The notes beneath the pieces were generated by a model. That model was not told the DNA's origin. It ran no database searches and was given only the letters and a program-made list of their open reading frames with translations. From Nitrospirota bacterium (GTDB lineage: Bacteria > Nitrospirota > Nitrospiria > Nitrospirales > Nitrospiraceae): a stretch of DNA of 64,000 nt. Position 1 is the stretch's first letter; every line of letters starts with the position of its first letter. Position numbers and translations under genes: made by a program. The DNA is taken from the NCBI GenBank assembly GCA_030645475.1, contig JAUSMA010000065.1, positions 1 to 64,000 on the forward strand, written 5' to 3'. This document shows, piece after piece, positions 42,031-51,119 of this stretch.

Positions 42031-42379
42031 GGAACGGATTGAGCCCGTCGCAGATATCGCGACGACCCTTGAGGCCATCGTGCGGATGTTACAGGCGGAG
42101 CCGAAGAGGTTCTTGCTATTTGGCTGTTACTGGTGGGCCATAAAAAGAATTTTGAAGCAACACGGGTATACCCGCGACAACCTGTATTTGCTTGGGCCCT
42201 ATACCGACCCCGAAGCAGAAGGCCACTTGCCGGCAGAGCCCGATGCGTATTTGTTGGCGCTGGCGATTGCAGAACAGACACGGAACGCCTTCCATAACTG
42301 GGGATCTGCGGATGTCTACTTTCCTGACACGAATGAACCGTATCATCTGTTCGATGAAGATGTTGCCTTTAGTGCATGA
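42023..42379 (+). CDS. Hypothetical protein, 118 aa
   Basis: MAEERIEPVADIATTLEAIV, then FGCYWWAIKRILKQHG and HLFDEDVAFSA. Mostly helical and acidic. It overlaps the giant gene by eight bases. Function unknown. Confidence 0.5.
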   Translation: MAEERIEPVADIATTLEAIVRMLQAEPKRFLLFGCYWWAIKRILKQHGYTRDNLYLLGPYTDPEAEGHLPAEPDAYLLALAIAEQTRNAFHNWGSADVYFPDTNEPYHLFDEDVAFSA

Positions 42380-42410
42380 TCGTCTCCAGAATATGGTTTA
42401 CATGTGACTA

Positions 42411-42424
42411 ACTAACAAGTAAGT
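42411..42424 (+). promoter_or_regulatory. Palindromic operator site 7 (short spacer)
   Basis: ACTAAC-AA-GTAAGT. TATGGT lies upstream as a weak -10, and ATATGG...ACATGTGAC before it recalls the left part of the 53-bp element. It ends two bases before ATG 42427. Confidence 0.5.
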
Positions 42425-42426
42425 GT

Positions 42427-42735
42427 ATGCGTTGTACGGGACATTGCTGCAAAGAGTTTCGATTGCCTCACTATCGAGAAATGATTCGTCGGTTCTTGCA
42501 AGATCGTCGAGGTCAAAAGTTCTAGGATGATATCGAGATCATTCTCCCGATGTTGATTCCGTTAAGATCAGGTACACCATATGAAGCGGAGCAGAACTCA
42601 ACGGGTGTCATGTTGGAGGCGTACGTCTATACCTGTCGACATCTGCAACTGAACGGAGATTGTGGGATCTATGAGGATCGTCCTGCAATGTGCCGAGATT
42701 ATCCGTATGGTCAAGTGTGTGAGTTCCCCAATTGA
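42427..42735 (+). pseudogene. YkgJ-like Cys-cluster protein interrupted by in-frame TAG
   Basis: From ATG 42427 the frame reads MRCTGHCCKEFRLPHYREMI to residue 32, meets TAG at 42523-42525, and goes on in the same frame to TGA 42733-42735, with CRHLQLNGDCGIYEDRPAMC and RDYPYG. Both halves fit one YkgJ-type zinc/iron-chelate domain, with CxxxCC in the first and C...YEDRP..CRDYP in the second. So one gene is split by a single amber codon. It may be a point-mutated pseudogene, an amber read-through gene, or a sequencing error. ATG 42550 could restart the second half. Confidence 0.7.
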
Positions 42736-42755
42736 TCAATGAAGGAGGCCGAACC

Positions 42756-42935
42756 ATGCGCTGTGCATGTGGCAATGAAATGAAGGCGGGGCTTCGATCT
42801 ACTGTGCTGGTCCAGAAAGCGAAGGGCATGGTGTTATGCGATGCCGACCGGGATCAGGTCAAGAGCGGCGATACTTATGTCTGTTTGGTCTGTATTGATC
42901 GAGGTAACCACTCCGCACCTGGAGCGCATTCATGA
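42756..42935 (+). CDS. Small zinc-binding protein, 59 aa
   Basis: MRCACGNEMKAGLRSTVLVQ and a late CLVC pair. GAAGGAGG lies upstream of ATG 42756; the frame opens earlier at TTG 42732. Four cysteines suggest a zinc ribbon. Overlaps the next gene by four bases. Confidence 0.5.
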   Translation: MRCACGNEMKAGLRSTVLVQKAKGMVLCDADRDQVKSGDTYVCLVCIDRGNHSAPGAHS

Positions 42936-43132
42936 TGATATCCCTGCACATTGTCTGCGACCGCTGCAAGCAGGTCGTGAAAGACGCGGGTAAGGAATGC
43001 GGGGGCTGTACGGCTGGCTATTACGAAGTGCAGCATGGGTCCTGGCGCAAGTATGCGAATGCGGGAGAAGTCTATGTTTGTGACGCCTGCATGCACATAG
43101 ATCCTCGCTACAAGAACGACTATCCGCTATGA
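42932..43132 (+). CDS. Small zinc-binding protein, 66 aa
   Basis: MMISLHIVCDRCKQVVKDAG, ECGGC and a late CDACMH give six cysteines. Its overlaps with both neighbours suggest co-translation with the giant gene that follows. Function unknown. Confidence 0.5.
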   Translation: MMISLHIVCDRCKQVVKDAGKECGGCTAGYYEVQHGSWRKYANAGEVYVCDACMHIDPRYKNDYPL

Positions 43133-46100
43133 AAATTCCTCTCATCTTCCGCAAGGCACTCGAACGGATGGGGCTTTCAAGGCAAGTCACGAAGTCGCAT
43201 GTGCATTCCTACGTGAAGAAGGACGGAACGTTCGTTAGGGAGCACGAGGATAGCAGGTCTGCTCATCAGACACAGACATTTAGGCAGTGGTTTGGGAACT
43301 CGAAGGCCAAGAATGCGGATGGGACGCCGACCGTGTTCTATCACGGCACGAATGCCGAGTTTACGAGGTTCAAGAAGGGGAAACGGCGCGGAGGGTTTTA
43401 CTTTCACCCAGAAGAGCAGTGGGCGAGGCAGTATGGTCAGCGCGTCATGGCCGTACACTTAAAAGCCGAACACACCTTCGATTATGAAAATAAAGAGCAC
43501 CTGAAGCTCGCCATGGACGCCCTGAAATCAACGAAGGGGTTTCATTCGTGGATGATCAAAGACATGAAAGACGGAGACTGGGAAATGGTCGAGCTCCCAG
43601 AAGTGCAGGCCGCGATCAAGGGGGCTGGGTTTGACTCCTATTATGTCAACGACCATCCAGGGAAGGCGATTGCCGTCTATCATCCCACGCAGATTAAGTC
43701 GGCCACGGACAATAATGGAGACTATAGCCCTCGCAGTCCACACTTCAACAAAGGCATTCATGGGGGCGGGCATCCACTCGACTATAAGACCACATTCCAA
43801 GGGCTGGATATCAGCATCGAGAACCAGGTTGGGAGTATCAGGCGCTGGACAAACCGCAAGGGTGAGAGTGGCCAGATCAAGATGAAGCATGCCTACGGAT
43901 ATATTCGCCAGACACAGGGTGTGGACGGCGATCATGTGGACTGTTTCATTGGTCCGAATCCTGATGCCACACACGCCTACGTGGTACATGCGATGGCCGT
44001 TCCAGACTTCACACAATACGATGAAGACAAATGCATGCTGGGGTTCGACTCGGCAGAGGAAGCAAAGCGCGCCTTCCTCGACAACTATAGTGATGCTCGC
44101 TTCTTCGGCTCGATGCATAGCTTTCCCATGGCGACGTTCATCCGCAAGGTGCTGGCGACGAAAGACCATCCGACCATGATCAAGGCTCTCTCTCCGGCTC
44201 GACAAGCCGAGTATGAGCAGGAAACGGAGGACATACGTGAGCGGTCAAAGACGGCTGAAGCGAGGAAACCACATGCTTTCGACGCGGCGGAGTGGACCCA
44301 TAAGAACGGGCATCCTCGCTGCCTCGTGTGCGGTGACGAGGAGCCGGTCGGCGGGCGCTGTGCCGGCAAGACGATAACCAAGTCCTCTGCGCCATCTAGG
44401 CTCACGCTCACGTTCGGCACGTCCTCGTTATTCGGCAAGTCCTCGTGTGGACCAGGAGAAAACTGTCGCTGGATCACGATCCATCCGCACGGATCCGGAG
44501 AGGGACAGCCCATTCGTATCCGCGAGTCGAAAACGGCTCCAGGTACCTACCATGTCATTGGTGGGGCTGGCGGAAAGCTCAATTACCTCAAGCTCACCGA
44601 TGTGAAGTCGAAAGAGGAATATGCTCAGCAGTCCAAGGTGAAGGCGAAGGACAAGCGAGCCAAGGCCAAAGAGCAAACGAAAGCGGACAAGGAAGCCGGC
44701 ACCTATACACCGAAGAAACAGGCACTGGATGCCCTCAGGTCTGATAAGGAGAAGACCGAACGACAATTGGTTGACCATGTCGCCGGCATCATGGGTTGGG
44801 AGGATTACAGCCTCAAACCTGAACAGCTCGAAGGCCTGAGCGACGGCGCGAAAAACATCGCCATTCTGAGGCACCATCGACAATTGGTGAAGGATGCCAT
44901 GGAGGTCGTGACTCGCACGAGAGACCGCCTCCTCCTTGACCATGAAGCACGAGCTGAGGCCAATCTCGGAGAGCTCTCGATCTATCGCAATGAACCCGAT
45001 GTCTTGGGTCTACATGACCTTGAACCGGACAGGATTGAAAGCGGTCTTGGATTTACGCCTCAATATGGGACGCGCGCTGCAGCGGCTGGATTGACAGAGA
45101 AGGAGCTTGCTGAAGAAGCCGAAGAGATCGACGCGCAACATAAGCAGGAGCTCTCTCCTGAGAAGGTCAAGGCTGGGACTCACCTGAAAGAAGCCGTGGC
45201 CCGCATGCAGGTGGAAGTCCAGGCACGGGCGGAGTCTGGTCAGTTATCGACAGGGGAGCGACCAATCAAGAACGCCGCGCCTTCAGAGGCCATCAAATTA
45301 TTGGCCATGGCGAAGCACGTCAAGGACGCGCTGGCACAGGCGAAAGACAAGTCTGCCGCCATTCAGGCCGGCAAGGTCGAACCGATGGGGAAGGCCCTGG
45401 TGATTGAATCGGAGCCCGTCACCTCCGCCGAGATCCTGGCCCAGCTCGAAACAGACGCGAAAGAACGGGATCGGCAGGAACTGTCCAGGTCATTCCTTCA
45501 CATGGTCGAACAGCCTGACGAAGGCCGCACGGTCGCACAACAGGGCCAGGCACTTCAGCGTCATATCGCGCTCGGGGCCAGCACGGCGCTGACGAAATCC
45601 TCGCAGGTCCTGACCGGGCAAGATGTGCTCCCGCGAGAAGTGATCGATGTGCTGGGGACCGCTGGGGCCGCTCAGGCGCTGGCCCATGCCATCCATACGA
45701 ACTTTGTCCCTGATGATGTCAAGAAATTCTCCGATTCCGTGACGCAGTACCACTCACAACACCATGAAGAAGCCGCGCAAGAGGCCATGGCTCAAGCCCA
45801 TGAACTCCTCACGCAAGCCAAAGAAATTCAACTGGGTTCAGTCGAGAATCCCACCGAGCTATCCATCGCGCACGAAATGAACGAGCGACGAATCGAAAAG
45901 TTACGCGAGGCACGATCCGTTCTGGGGAACACACTCGGAGAACTGGAAGCGATCGCCGCCTTAGAGTTTGCGTTGAAAGCTGCTCCGGTCCAATCGATTC
46001 AAGTCTCGCTCGGTCCGATCTCGACCGTCGCGGCCATCCAGCAAATGAGGGCGCTGGGTCTCGACAAAGGTGACTATGCGATTACCTCTGACGGAACCAA

Positions 46101-48987
46101 CCAGTTTGTCACGATTGCGAAAAGTGGACTACCCAAACTCACGAAAAAGCCAGATCCTGAGCTTGCGCGCCGCGTGAAAGAGACGCATTCCATCATGAGC
46201 GGGGAACAGGATCAGGAGAACTGGTTGCCCAAGGGCTTCGCCAGACGGCCCATGTCCACCTATACAGACCCCAACATCCAAGCCGTGAGCTTTGCACAGC
46301 AGTTCTCAACGCAGCCAGGCGGAGTCTTGGAAGATGATCTGAAATCCTATATCGGAAGTCGCATGGCCGATGGTGAGCCGGTCCATTCGATCTATCAATC
46401 GCTCCTCTCGCAAGAGGTGTTGCAATCCGTCTCCGACGAGAAGCGACAAGGGTATTTTGAGGCGATGGACCGCATTGCTCCATTGCGCGATGAGACAGGC
46501 AAGGCACAACGGGCCGAGGTGCATACCGAGACATTCAAGCGGCTGGCCGAATCCTATGTGAAAGACAAGTATGGTGCGAATGCCGCACCACTCCATCAGC
46601 AAAACATTGATATGCAATCGCCAAAGACCATTGAATCCCTCCATCGGGTGCTGGCCGAAGACCCACGCAGAATGATGGCGTTTAAGCCTGTCGGGGAGTT
46701 GACGGGACACGATCAGTATGCGTTGAGAGACTTCTTTGAATCCCGGTTTGCCAAGGGTGAGAACGAGCAGAAGGAGAAAGACTCACTGGCTGAAATGGGG
46801 CCTGAGCCTGAGAAAGAGTCAGAAGGACTATTCGGCACGCAAGAGAATCCTCTCTGGCATGAATGGTCGTCGAAACGACACGAGATTATGTCGCAGGCCA
46901 GAGAGCAAGGATTGACCTGGGACAAGTACATTGCCATGCACGGTAGCCGGCAGCGTGCCTATCAGGCCATGCAGGACCTGCTGAAGAGCGATACGAGCCG
47001 CGCCTTTGCTGATGCCTACGGCAAGGTGAATAAGACGGCGCTCAAAGTCGGACGGACGGTGATTGCCGGGAACCTGGCGCACTTGGACGCCGTGGACCCT
47101 CAGGCACGCGAATCACGACTTGCCACACAGAAGGCGTTTGTGGATAGGCTTAGGAATCGGGTGGAAGGGAAGTATGCGGCCGGCAGCGTCAAAGACAAGA
47201 TGGACCGCGCGCGCGAGCTCGCGGAGATCGCCGACCAGAACCAGGTGAATATGTTCTTGGCACAGCCAGAAGACCTGATGAAACCCACGCTGGCCTCCGA
47301 TGAGCGATGGACCTTGGGAGAGCAGGCGGAGACACAGCTACAGTCCATTCTCCCGCAAGTATCGAGAAACTTTGATCCGCTCAGGCCTGTCACACTCATT
47401 CCTGATGTGCGGATGGACGGTAAATATGTTCGCCAACAGCGGGCCGTGAAATTGATCGAATCCAACAAGCGGATGGTCATGGCGCTCGGCACAGGATCAG
47501 GAAAGACCGCCATCGGATTGGGAGCCTTCACGCATCTCCACGATCAAGGCAAGGTCACGCGCGGCATCTTTGCGGTACCCAGTATCGTACAAGAGCAATT
47601 CGGCGGAGAGGCCAACAACCTATTGGAGCCTGGCAAGTATCATTGGTGGGCGGAAGGTGGCCAGACCAGGGACCAGCGCATTGCGGCCTATAAGAATCCT
47701 GAGCATCAGTTCGTGGTCACTACCCATCAATCGCTCCGCGATGATCTGGTCCATCTAATGGCCAAAGAACGGGGCATCCCAGACGAGTCGATGGGTGAAC
47801 AATTTAATGAGATGAATGAACGCGAACGCCAGGCTACGCTCAGACAGACCATGGAGAAGGAAGGCATTGCCTGGCAATACCTCAATATCGACGAAGGCCA
47901 CGACATGCTCAACCGCAAGGGGAAAACCAACTCGCTTTTGGCGAACGTCATGGATGCGTTGAGCGCCCAGACCCCCTACTACGTATCGGCTAGTGCAGAC
48001 CCAATCAAGAACGATGTATCTGAACTCTTCGATCAGCTCCATAAGGTGGATCCAGTGCGCTACAAGGATCGTGAGGGGTTTCTGGCAAAATACGGACTCA
48101 ATACGAATGCGGCCGCAGATGCGCTCAAACGAGAAGTCATGCCCTATATATTTGCGGGCCGTGTCGATCCTGGCGTGAAGGCCAATCGGCAGGACATTCC
48201 TGTTGCACTGACCCCCTACCAGCGTACGCAATACGATGCGGTCATGGGACAATATCGGAAGGCGAAGATTGCGATGAGTGAAGGCAAGACGGATCTCGCC
48301 TCACTCAAGTCCCTCAGCCCATCTAGCTTCGAAGGTAAGGATGCGTCAGAGCATGACGCGATCGCCAAGCACTTGTCTGCCAGCATGGGCATGATTCGAG
48401 ACATGGCCTTGGATCGAGTGATTCATCAGGCTCCGTTGGAGCATAACGCCAGCATGCAAGAGGTGGTGAAGCGGGCCAATGCGTATCGCGAGCAGGGCAA
48501 GCCCGGAGTGATCTTTGCCCATAATCTGTCCTCTGTGGCTTCGCTGTCAAAAGTACTCCGTGATGCCGGGCATCGTGTCGTGACGATCACCGGAGGAGAT
48601 AGCTCAAAGGAGAAGGGGAAGAAGATTAAGCAGTTCCGTCCTGGAGGCAACAAGCAGGCCGAGGCGGATATCATGGTGGTCTCCGATGCCGGAGCAACCG
48701 GCATGAATGCCCAACGAGGGAAATGGGTTATCCAATATGATTTGCCAAAAACCGCCAAAACTTTTTGGCAACGCATCGGTCGTATTCATCGGTTGGGACA
48801 GACAGATGATGTCGACGCACTCACGCTCAATACCGATACGATACTTGATCAGAAGAATCATTCCAGACTTGAACGCAAGTCAGGCTTGCGTGAAATGCTC
48901 ACCTCTCCCTATGAAAGCATGGACGAAACCGGATTGGGCGCGATCTTAGCGGCACAGACCGACTCGCCAGAGCATGAGGCTGCCTAA
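43129..48987 (+). CDS. Giant polyvalent protein: ADP-ribosyltransferase-like, pyrophosphatase-like and SF2 helicase domains
   Basis: 1952 residues, overlapping the gene before it by ATGA. Residues 22-43 carry the shared tag (KSHVHSYVKKDGTFV, then REHEDSR). Next is an ART-PolyVal-type domain (FRQWFGNSKAKNADGTP, then VFYHGTNAEF), followed near 229-340 by an InPase-like domain (IENQVGSIRRW, GYIRQTQGVDGDHVDCFIG, DEDKCMLGF). A CxxC knuckle (CLVCGDE, near 400) and WITIHPHGSGEGQP follow. The middle 900 residues are helical. The C-terminal SNF2-like helicase has MALGTGSGKTA (near 1450), NIDEGHDML (near 1586) and WQRIGRIHRLGQ (near 1879). It could modify host targets after injection; this is inferred. 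Confidence 0.78.
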   Translation: MKIPLIFRKALERMGLSRQVTKSHVHSYVKKDGTFVREHEDSRSAHQTQTFRQWFGNSKAKNADGTPTVFYHGTNAEFTRFKKGKRRGGFYFHPEEQWARQYGQRVMAVHLKAEHTFDYENKEHLKLAMDALKSTKGFHSWMIKDMKDGDWEMVELPEVQAAIKGAGFDSYYVNDHPGKAIAVYHPTQIKSATDNNGDYSPRSPHFNKGIHGGGHPLDYKTTFQGLDISIENQVGSIRRWTNRKGESGQIKMKHAYGYIRQTQGVDGDHVDCFIGPNPDATHAYVVHAMAVPDFTQYDEDKCMLGFDSAEEAKRAFLDNYSDARFFGSMHSFPMATFIRKVLATKDHPTMIKALSPARQAEYEQETEDIRERSKTAEARKPHAFDAAEWTHKNGHPRCLVCGDEEPVGGRCAGKTITKSSAPSRLTLTFGTSSLFGKSSCGPGENCRWITIHPHGSGEGQPIRIRESKTAPGTYHVIGGAGGKLNYLKLTDVKSKEEYAQQSKVKAKDKRAKAKEQTKADKEAGTYTPKKQALDALRSDKEKTERQLVDHVAGIMGWEDYSLKPEQLEGLSDGAKNIAILRHHRQLVKDAMEVVTRTRDRLLLDHEARAEANLGELSIYRNEPDVLGLHDLEPDRIESGLGFTPQYGTRAAAAGLTEKELAEEAEEIDAQHKQELSPEKVKAGTHLKEAVARMQVEVQARAESGQLSTGERPIKNAAPSEAIKLLAMAKHVKDALAQAKDKSAAIQAGKVEPMGKALVIESEPVTSAEILAQLETDAKERDRQELSRSFLHMVEQPDEGRTVAQQGQALQRHIALGASTALTKSSQVLTGQDVLPREVIDVLGTAGAAQALAHAIHTNFVPDDVKKFSDSVTQYHSQHHEEAAQEAMAQAHELLTQAKEIQLGSVENPTELSIAHEMNERRIEKLREARSVLGNTLGELEAIAALEFALKAAPVQSIQVSLGPISTVAAIQQMRALGLDKGDYAITSDGTNQFVTIAKSGLPKLTKKPDPELARRVKETHSIMSGEQDQENWLPKGFARRPMSTYTDPNIQAVSFAQQFSTQPGGVLEDDLKSYIGSRMADGEPVHSIYQSLLSQEVLQSVSDEKRQGYFEAMDRIAPLRDETGKAQRAEVHTETFKRLAESYVKDKYGANAAPLHQQNIDMQSPKTIESLHRVLAEDPRRMMAFKPVGELTGHDQYALRDFFESRFAKGENEQKEKDSLAEMGPEPEKESEGLFGTQENPLWHEWSSKRHEIMSQAREQGLTWDKYIAMHGSRQRAYQAMQDLLKSDTSRAFADAYGKVNKTALKVGRTVIAGNLAHLDAVDPQARESRLATQKAFVDRLRNRVEGKYAAGSVKDKMDRARELAEIADQNQVNMFLAQPEDLMKPTLASDERWTLGEQAETQLQSILPQVSRNFDPLRPVTLIPDVRMDGKYVRQQRAVKLIESNKRMVMALGTGSGKTAIGLGAFTHLHDQGKVTRGIFAVPSIVQEQFGGEANNLLEPGKYHWWAEGGQTRDQRIAAYKNPEHQFVVTTHQSLRDDLVHLMAKERGIPDESMGEQFNEMNERERQATLRQTMEKEGIAWQYLNIDEGHDMLNRKGKTNSLLANVMDALSAQTPYYVSASADPIKNDVSELFDQLHKVDPVRYKDREGFLAKYGLNTNAAADALKREVMPYIFAGRVDPGVKANRQDIPVALTPYQRTQYDAVMGQYRKAKIAMSEGKTDLASLKSLSPSSFEGKDASEHDAIAKHLSASMGMIRDMALDRVIHQAPLEHNASMQEVVKRANAYREQGKPGVIFAHNLSSVASLSKVLRDAGHRVVTITGGDSSKEKGKKIKQFRPGGNKQAEADIMVVSDAGATGMNAQRGKWVIQYDLPKTAKTFWQRIGRIHRLGQTDDVDALTLNTDTILDQKNHSRLERKSGLREMLTSPYESMDETGLGAILAAQTDSPEHEAA

Positions 48988-49244
48988 TGTCACAGAATTC
49001 TAGACGGGCAATTCTTCAACCATTGGCCGAAGTCGAAGCGGCCTTGCAACAAGCCGAGGCATCGCGATCGATGATCGGACAGGCGGCTACGGCGCTCAGG
49101 AAGGATTCCCATAACCGGATGGAGAAGGTGGAGCGCAAGGGGATTCATACGCCGGCAGCGCAGCAAGAGATGAAGGATGCATTACTCGATCGTCGCCGAT
49201 GTGATTTGGTATCAGGAATGACCGAACAACCACAAAAGGAGTAG
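48987..49244 (+). CDS. Small coiled-coil protein, 85 aa
   Basis: MSQNSRRAILQPLAEVEAAL and AALLDRRR-type charged helices mark a helical protein. It starts on the last base of the giant gene's stop and is likely co-translated. Function unknown. Confidence 0.5.
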   Translation: MSQNSRRAILQPLAEVEAALQQAEASRSMIGQAATALRKDSHNRMEKVERKGIHTPAAQQEMKDALLDRRRCDLVSGMTEQPQKE

Positions 49245-49248
49245 GGAC

Positions 49249-49551
49249 ATGGAAAAAGGGAACGTGATGCCGTTTACGAGAAAGAAGCCATTCAATATGT
49301 CACCCACAAAACAACGGCTCTTCATGGGTGTGTCAATGGCACAACAGCAGAACATGGCTCTGGCGGAGGCTTTTGACAAAGAAATGATTGCGGTGCGCAC
49401 GCAGATAGAAGAAATGGGCCTCCAACTGGCACGGGTCATCGTACGCGGCATGGTGACCGAACAGCTCCTCAAGGAGAAACTCGGCCTGACCAAAGAGGAC
49501 ATCGATCAGGCCGTGAATATCGTTGCGCCACGACCTACCGAGCCGCCTTGA
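49249..49551 (+). CDS. Small helical protein, 100 aa
   Basis: MEKGNVMPFTRKKPFNMSPT with a long helix (QQQNMALAEAFDKEMIAV) and LLKEKLGLTKEDIDQAV. It ends the plus-strand polyvalent block, tail to tail with minus-strand genes (17-bp overlap). Function unknown. Confidence 0.5.
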   Translation: MEKGNVMPFTRKKPFNMSPTKQRLFMGVSMAQQQNMALAEAFDKEMIAVRTQIEEMGLQLARVIVRGMVTEQLLKEKLGLTKEDIDQAVNIVAPRPTEPP

Positions 49552-49738
49552 CAACCTTCTTCTGAGAACGTTGCCGCGGCTGATTCCAGTACGCCGACTT
49601 GCAATTCTCCCCAGGACAGCGTTTTGGAACAAATCCTGGAACCTTCGGCCACCATGTGTGGCCACAGCGAAGACAGACCAGTGGGGCAAACTTGTGACCG
49701 CATTTTGGACACTGTAGTTTCTGTAGAACCAGTTTCAC
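49535..49738 (-). CDS. Small zinc-ribbon protein, 67 aa
   Basis: GTG start at 49738 with AGGAGG upstream. CPKCGHKFAPLVCLRCGH and a third pair CPGENC give a multi-Cys zinc ribbon; the C-terminus is basic. Last gene of the minus-strand cassette. Function unknown. Confidence 0.6.
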   Translation of the reverse strand: MKLVLQKLQCPKCGHKFAPLVCLRCGHTWWPKVPGFVPKRCPGENCKSAYWNQPRQRSQKKVVKAAR

Positions 49739-49754
49739 CCTAACCTCCTAACAG

Positions 49755-50051
49755 CTATAAACCGAGTTTCTTCTTGATATCCGAGAGGGGCGTCGTGCCC
49801 CTCTTCTTCGCCTCGGTGAGTGCGGCGCGGCTATCTGACACGTCCATATGTGTTTCTCTGTGCCAAACCCAAAGAGCGAAAGGCCACGCTAGAAGAACAA
49901 GCGGCTTTATCCATCCTCTTGGAGCATCACAGTACCACTTATAAAATCGTCCATCTTCCTCGTCGATCGCTGCCCATACACCCGCGCCAATTAAACAATT
50001 GAGAAGAAGCACACCAATAATCCACCATAATATCGTGGCAATCCAATCCAT
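49755..50051 (-). CDS. Small two-pass membrane protein, 98 aa
   Basis: The first 30 residues (WIATILWWIIGVLLLNCLIG) and about 47-63 (IKPLVLLAWPFALWVW) are hydrophobic. The tail is cytoplasmic-type and charged. Function unknown. Confidence 0.55.
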   Translation of the reverse strand: MDWIATILWWIIGVLLLNCLIGAGVWAAIDEEDGRFYKWYCDAPRGWIKPLVLLAWPFALWVWHRETHMDVSDSRAALTEAKKRGTTPLSDIKKKLGL

Positions 50052-50078
50052 ATCGATACTCCTTAGCTACGATCTGCT

Positions 50079-50312
50079 TCACCGTGGCACTCCTACTCGT
50101 TCATCGCATGACCGCAATATGTCAGCGATCTTCTGCAATTTCATTTTCGTAACAGTATCCATCACGGTCGTCTTGATGGCATGATCTATTTCCATGGCAT
50201 ACCATAGCGCATTATCGCCTCGTATGAATATGCCCGTCCAGTCTCCGTCAAAACACAATGGTCCAGTTTCGATACGAGGCTCCTGAGACGGCAATTGACG
50301 AACAGTGTTCAT
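50079..50312 (-). CDS. Small hypothetical protein, 77 aa
   Basis: MNTVRQLPSQEPRIETGPLC with GDWTGIFIRGDNALWYAMEI, a probable small alpha/beta fold. It overlaps the gene upstream of it by four bases. No family recognised. Confidence 0.5.
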   Translation of the reverse strand: MNTVRQLPSQEPRIETGPLCFDGDWTGIFIRGDNALWYAMEIDHAIKTTVMDTVTKMKLQKIADILRSCDERVGVPR

Positions 50313-50608
50313 GGTATCCGTTCCTCTATAGATCGTAATCGCTCACAGATCCTCAGGAAATTCGAGGACAGTCCTCGCTTGTCCTGCCATTCTATGGAAC
50401 CAGCACAGATCAATCCAGTTCCGTCGATCTGTTCTCCATCATCGTCATGCTCGACGGTTTTATGGCAATAAAAGTGCTGCTGGCTAAGGAGGGCGTTCGT
50501 GATCTCTTTCCACCTCCCAGGAGGCAGGGACTGTCTTAACCGCAGTCCTTCTCCGGATGAATGGAATGGGCAATTGCTGCACTTCTCATTGGTACGGTAT
50601 GGCCTCAT
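50309..50608 (-). CDS. Cys-cluster phage protein (DUF6283-like), 99 aa
   Basis: KCSNCPFHSSGEG, then FYCHKTVEHDDDG and GLICAGSIEW. The CxxCPF, CHKT and CAGS blocks are, as I recall, typical of a small phage/actinophage family. Cysteines could bind zinc or an Fe-S cluster. Coupled to neighbours by short overlaps. Confidence 0.6.
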   Translation of the reverse strand: MRPYRTNEKCSNCPFHSSGEGLRLRQSLPPGRWKEITNALLSQQHFYCHKTVEHDDDGEQIDGTGLICAGSIEWQDKRGLSSNFLRICERLRSIEERIP

Positions 50609-50883
50609 GATCTTCTATCATCTGAATAGGTCAATCGCTTCTGATTCACACATGGCAGGGGGGGGGTCATGTCATGGACTAAGATGCGAGGCCTATTCTT
50701 GAACAGAAACTCCCGCATTCGTTCAGCCGAAGAAATAGGCGTCATGGGGAGTGGTCCGATGCCCTTGGCCCCAGCAATCGTGATGCGATGGATATATCCC
50801 TCACCATCGTGATCAATGGTGACCGTGGCTCCTTTGAGTCGCATTGCTCCGGCCAATCCTTCGAGTTCTTTTCGGTCGGTCAT
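50605..50883 (-). CDS. Small hypothetical protein, 92 aa, with G9 tract
   Basis: MTDRKELEGLAGAMRLKGAT, then GYIHRITIAGAKGIG. A run of nine G (50658-50666 on the plus strand, nine C in the gene) lies near the 3' end, coding for Pro-Pro; slippage there would change the last residues. Function unknown. Confidence 0.5.
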   Translation of the reverse strand: MTDRKELEGLAGAMRLKGATVTIDHDGEGYIHRITIAGAKGIGPLPMTPISSAERMREFLFKNRPRILVHDMTPPLPCVNQKRLTYSDDRRS

Positions 50884-51119
50884 CTCGTCGCCTCCTTCTT
50901 GCCGCGAATCGCATCATAGACAATCCCGGATAAACCTTTTCCTAGCGCATGCCTCTCGTCTGGGCGAAGGTGAACGAATCTATTCACGATCTTCACGTCA
51001 TCGTTGAGAACTTTTTGCGCAGCCTCTTGGATAGCCTCTACGGTGATGTTTGATGCGCTTGTCATCTTTAAGGCTACTCGATCAAAGAAAAGCTTCTCTT
51101 GTGTGGTCAGTTCACCCAT
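50880..51119 (-). CDS. Small hypothetical protein, 79 aa
   Basis: MGELTTQEKLFFDRVALKMT and DERHALGKGLSGIVYDAIRG. Helical, mixed charge. Short overlaps with its neighbours in the cassette. No family recognised. Confidence 0.5.
   Translation of the reverse strand: MGELTTQEKLFFDRVALKMTSASNITVEAIQEAAQKVLNDDVKIVNRFVHLRPDERHALGKGLSGIVYDAIRGKKEATR

Noticed and set aside
42427..42735. General amber (TAG) recoding in this phage
   Set aside because: TAG is used as a plain stop in several intact genes (thyX, the Fn3-like gene, the 14612 gene), so the split YkgJ-like gene is a local event.
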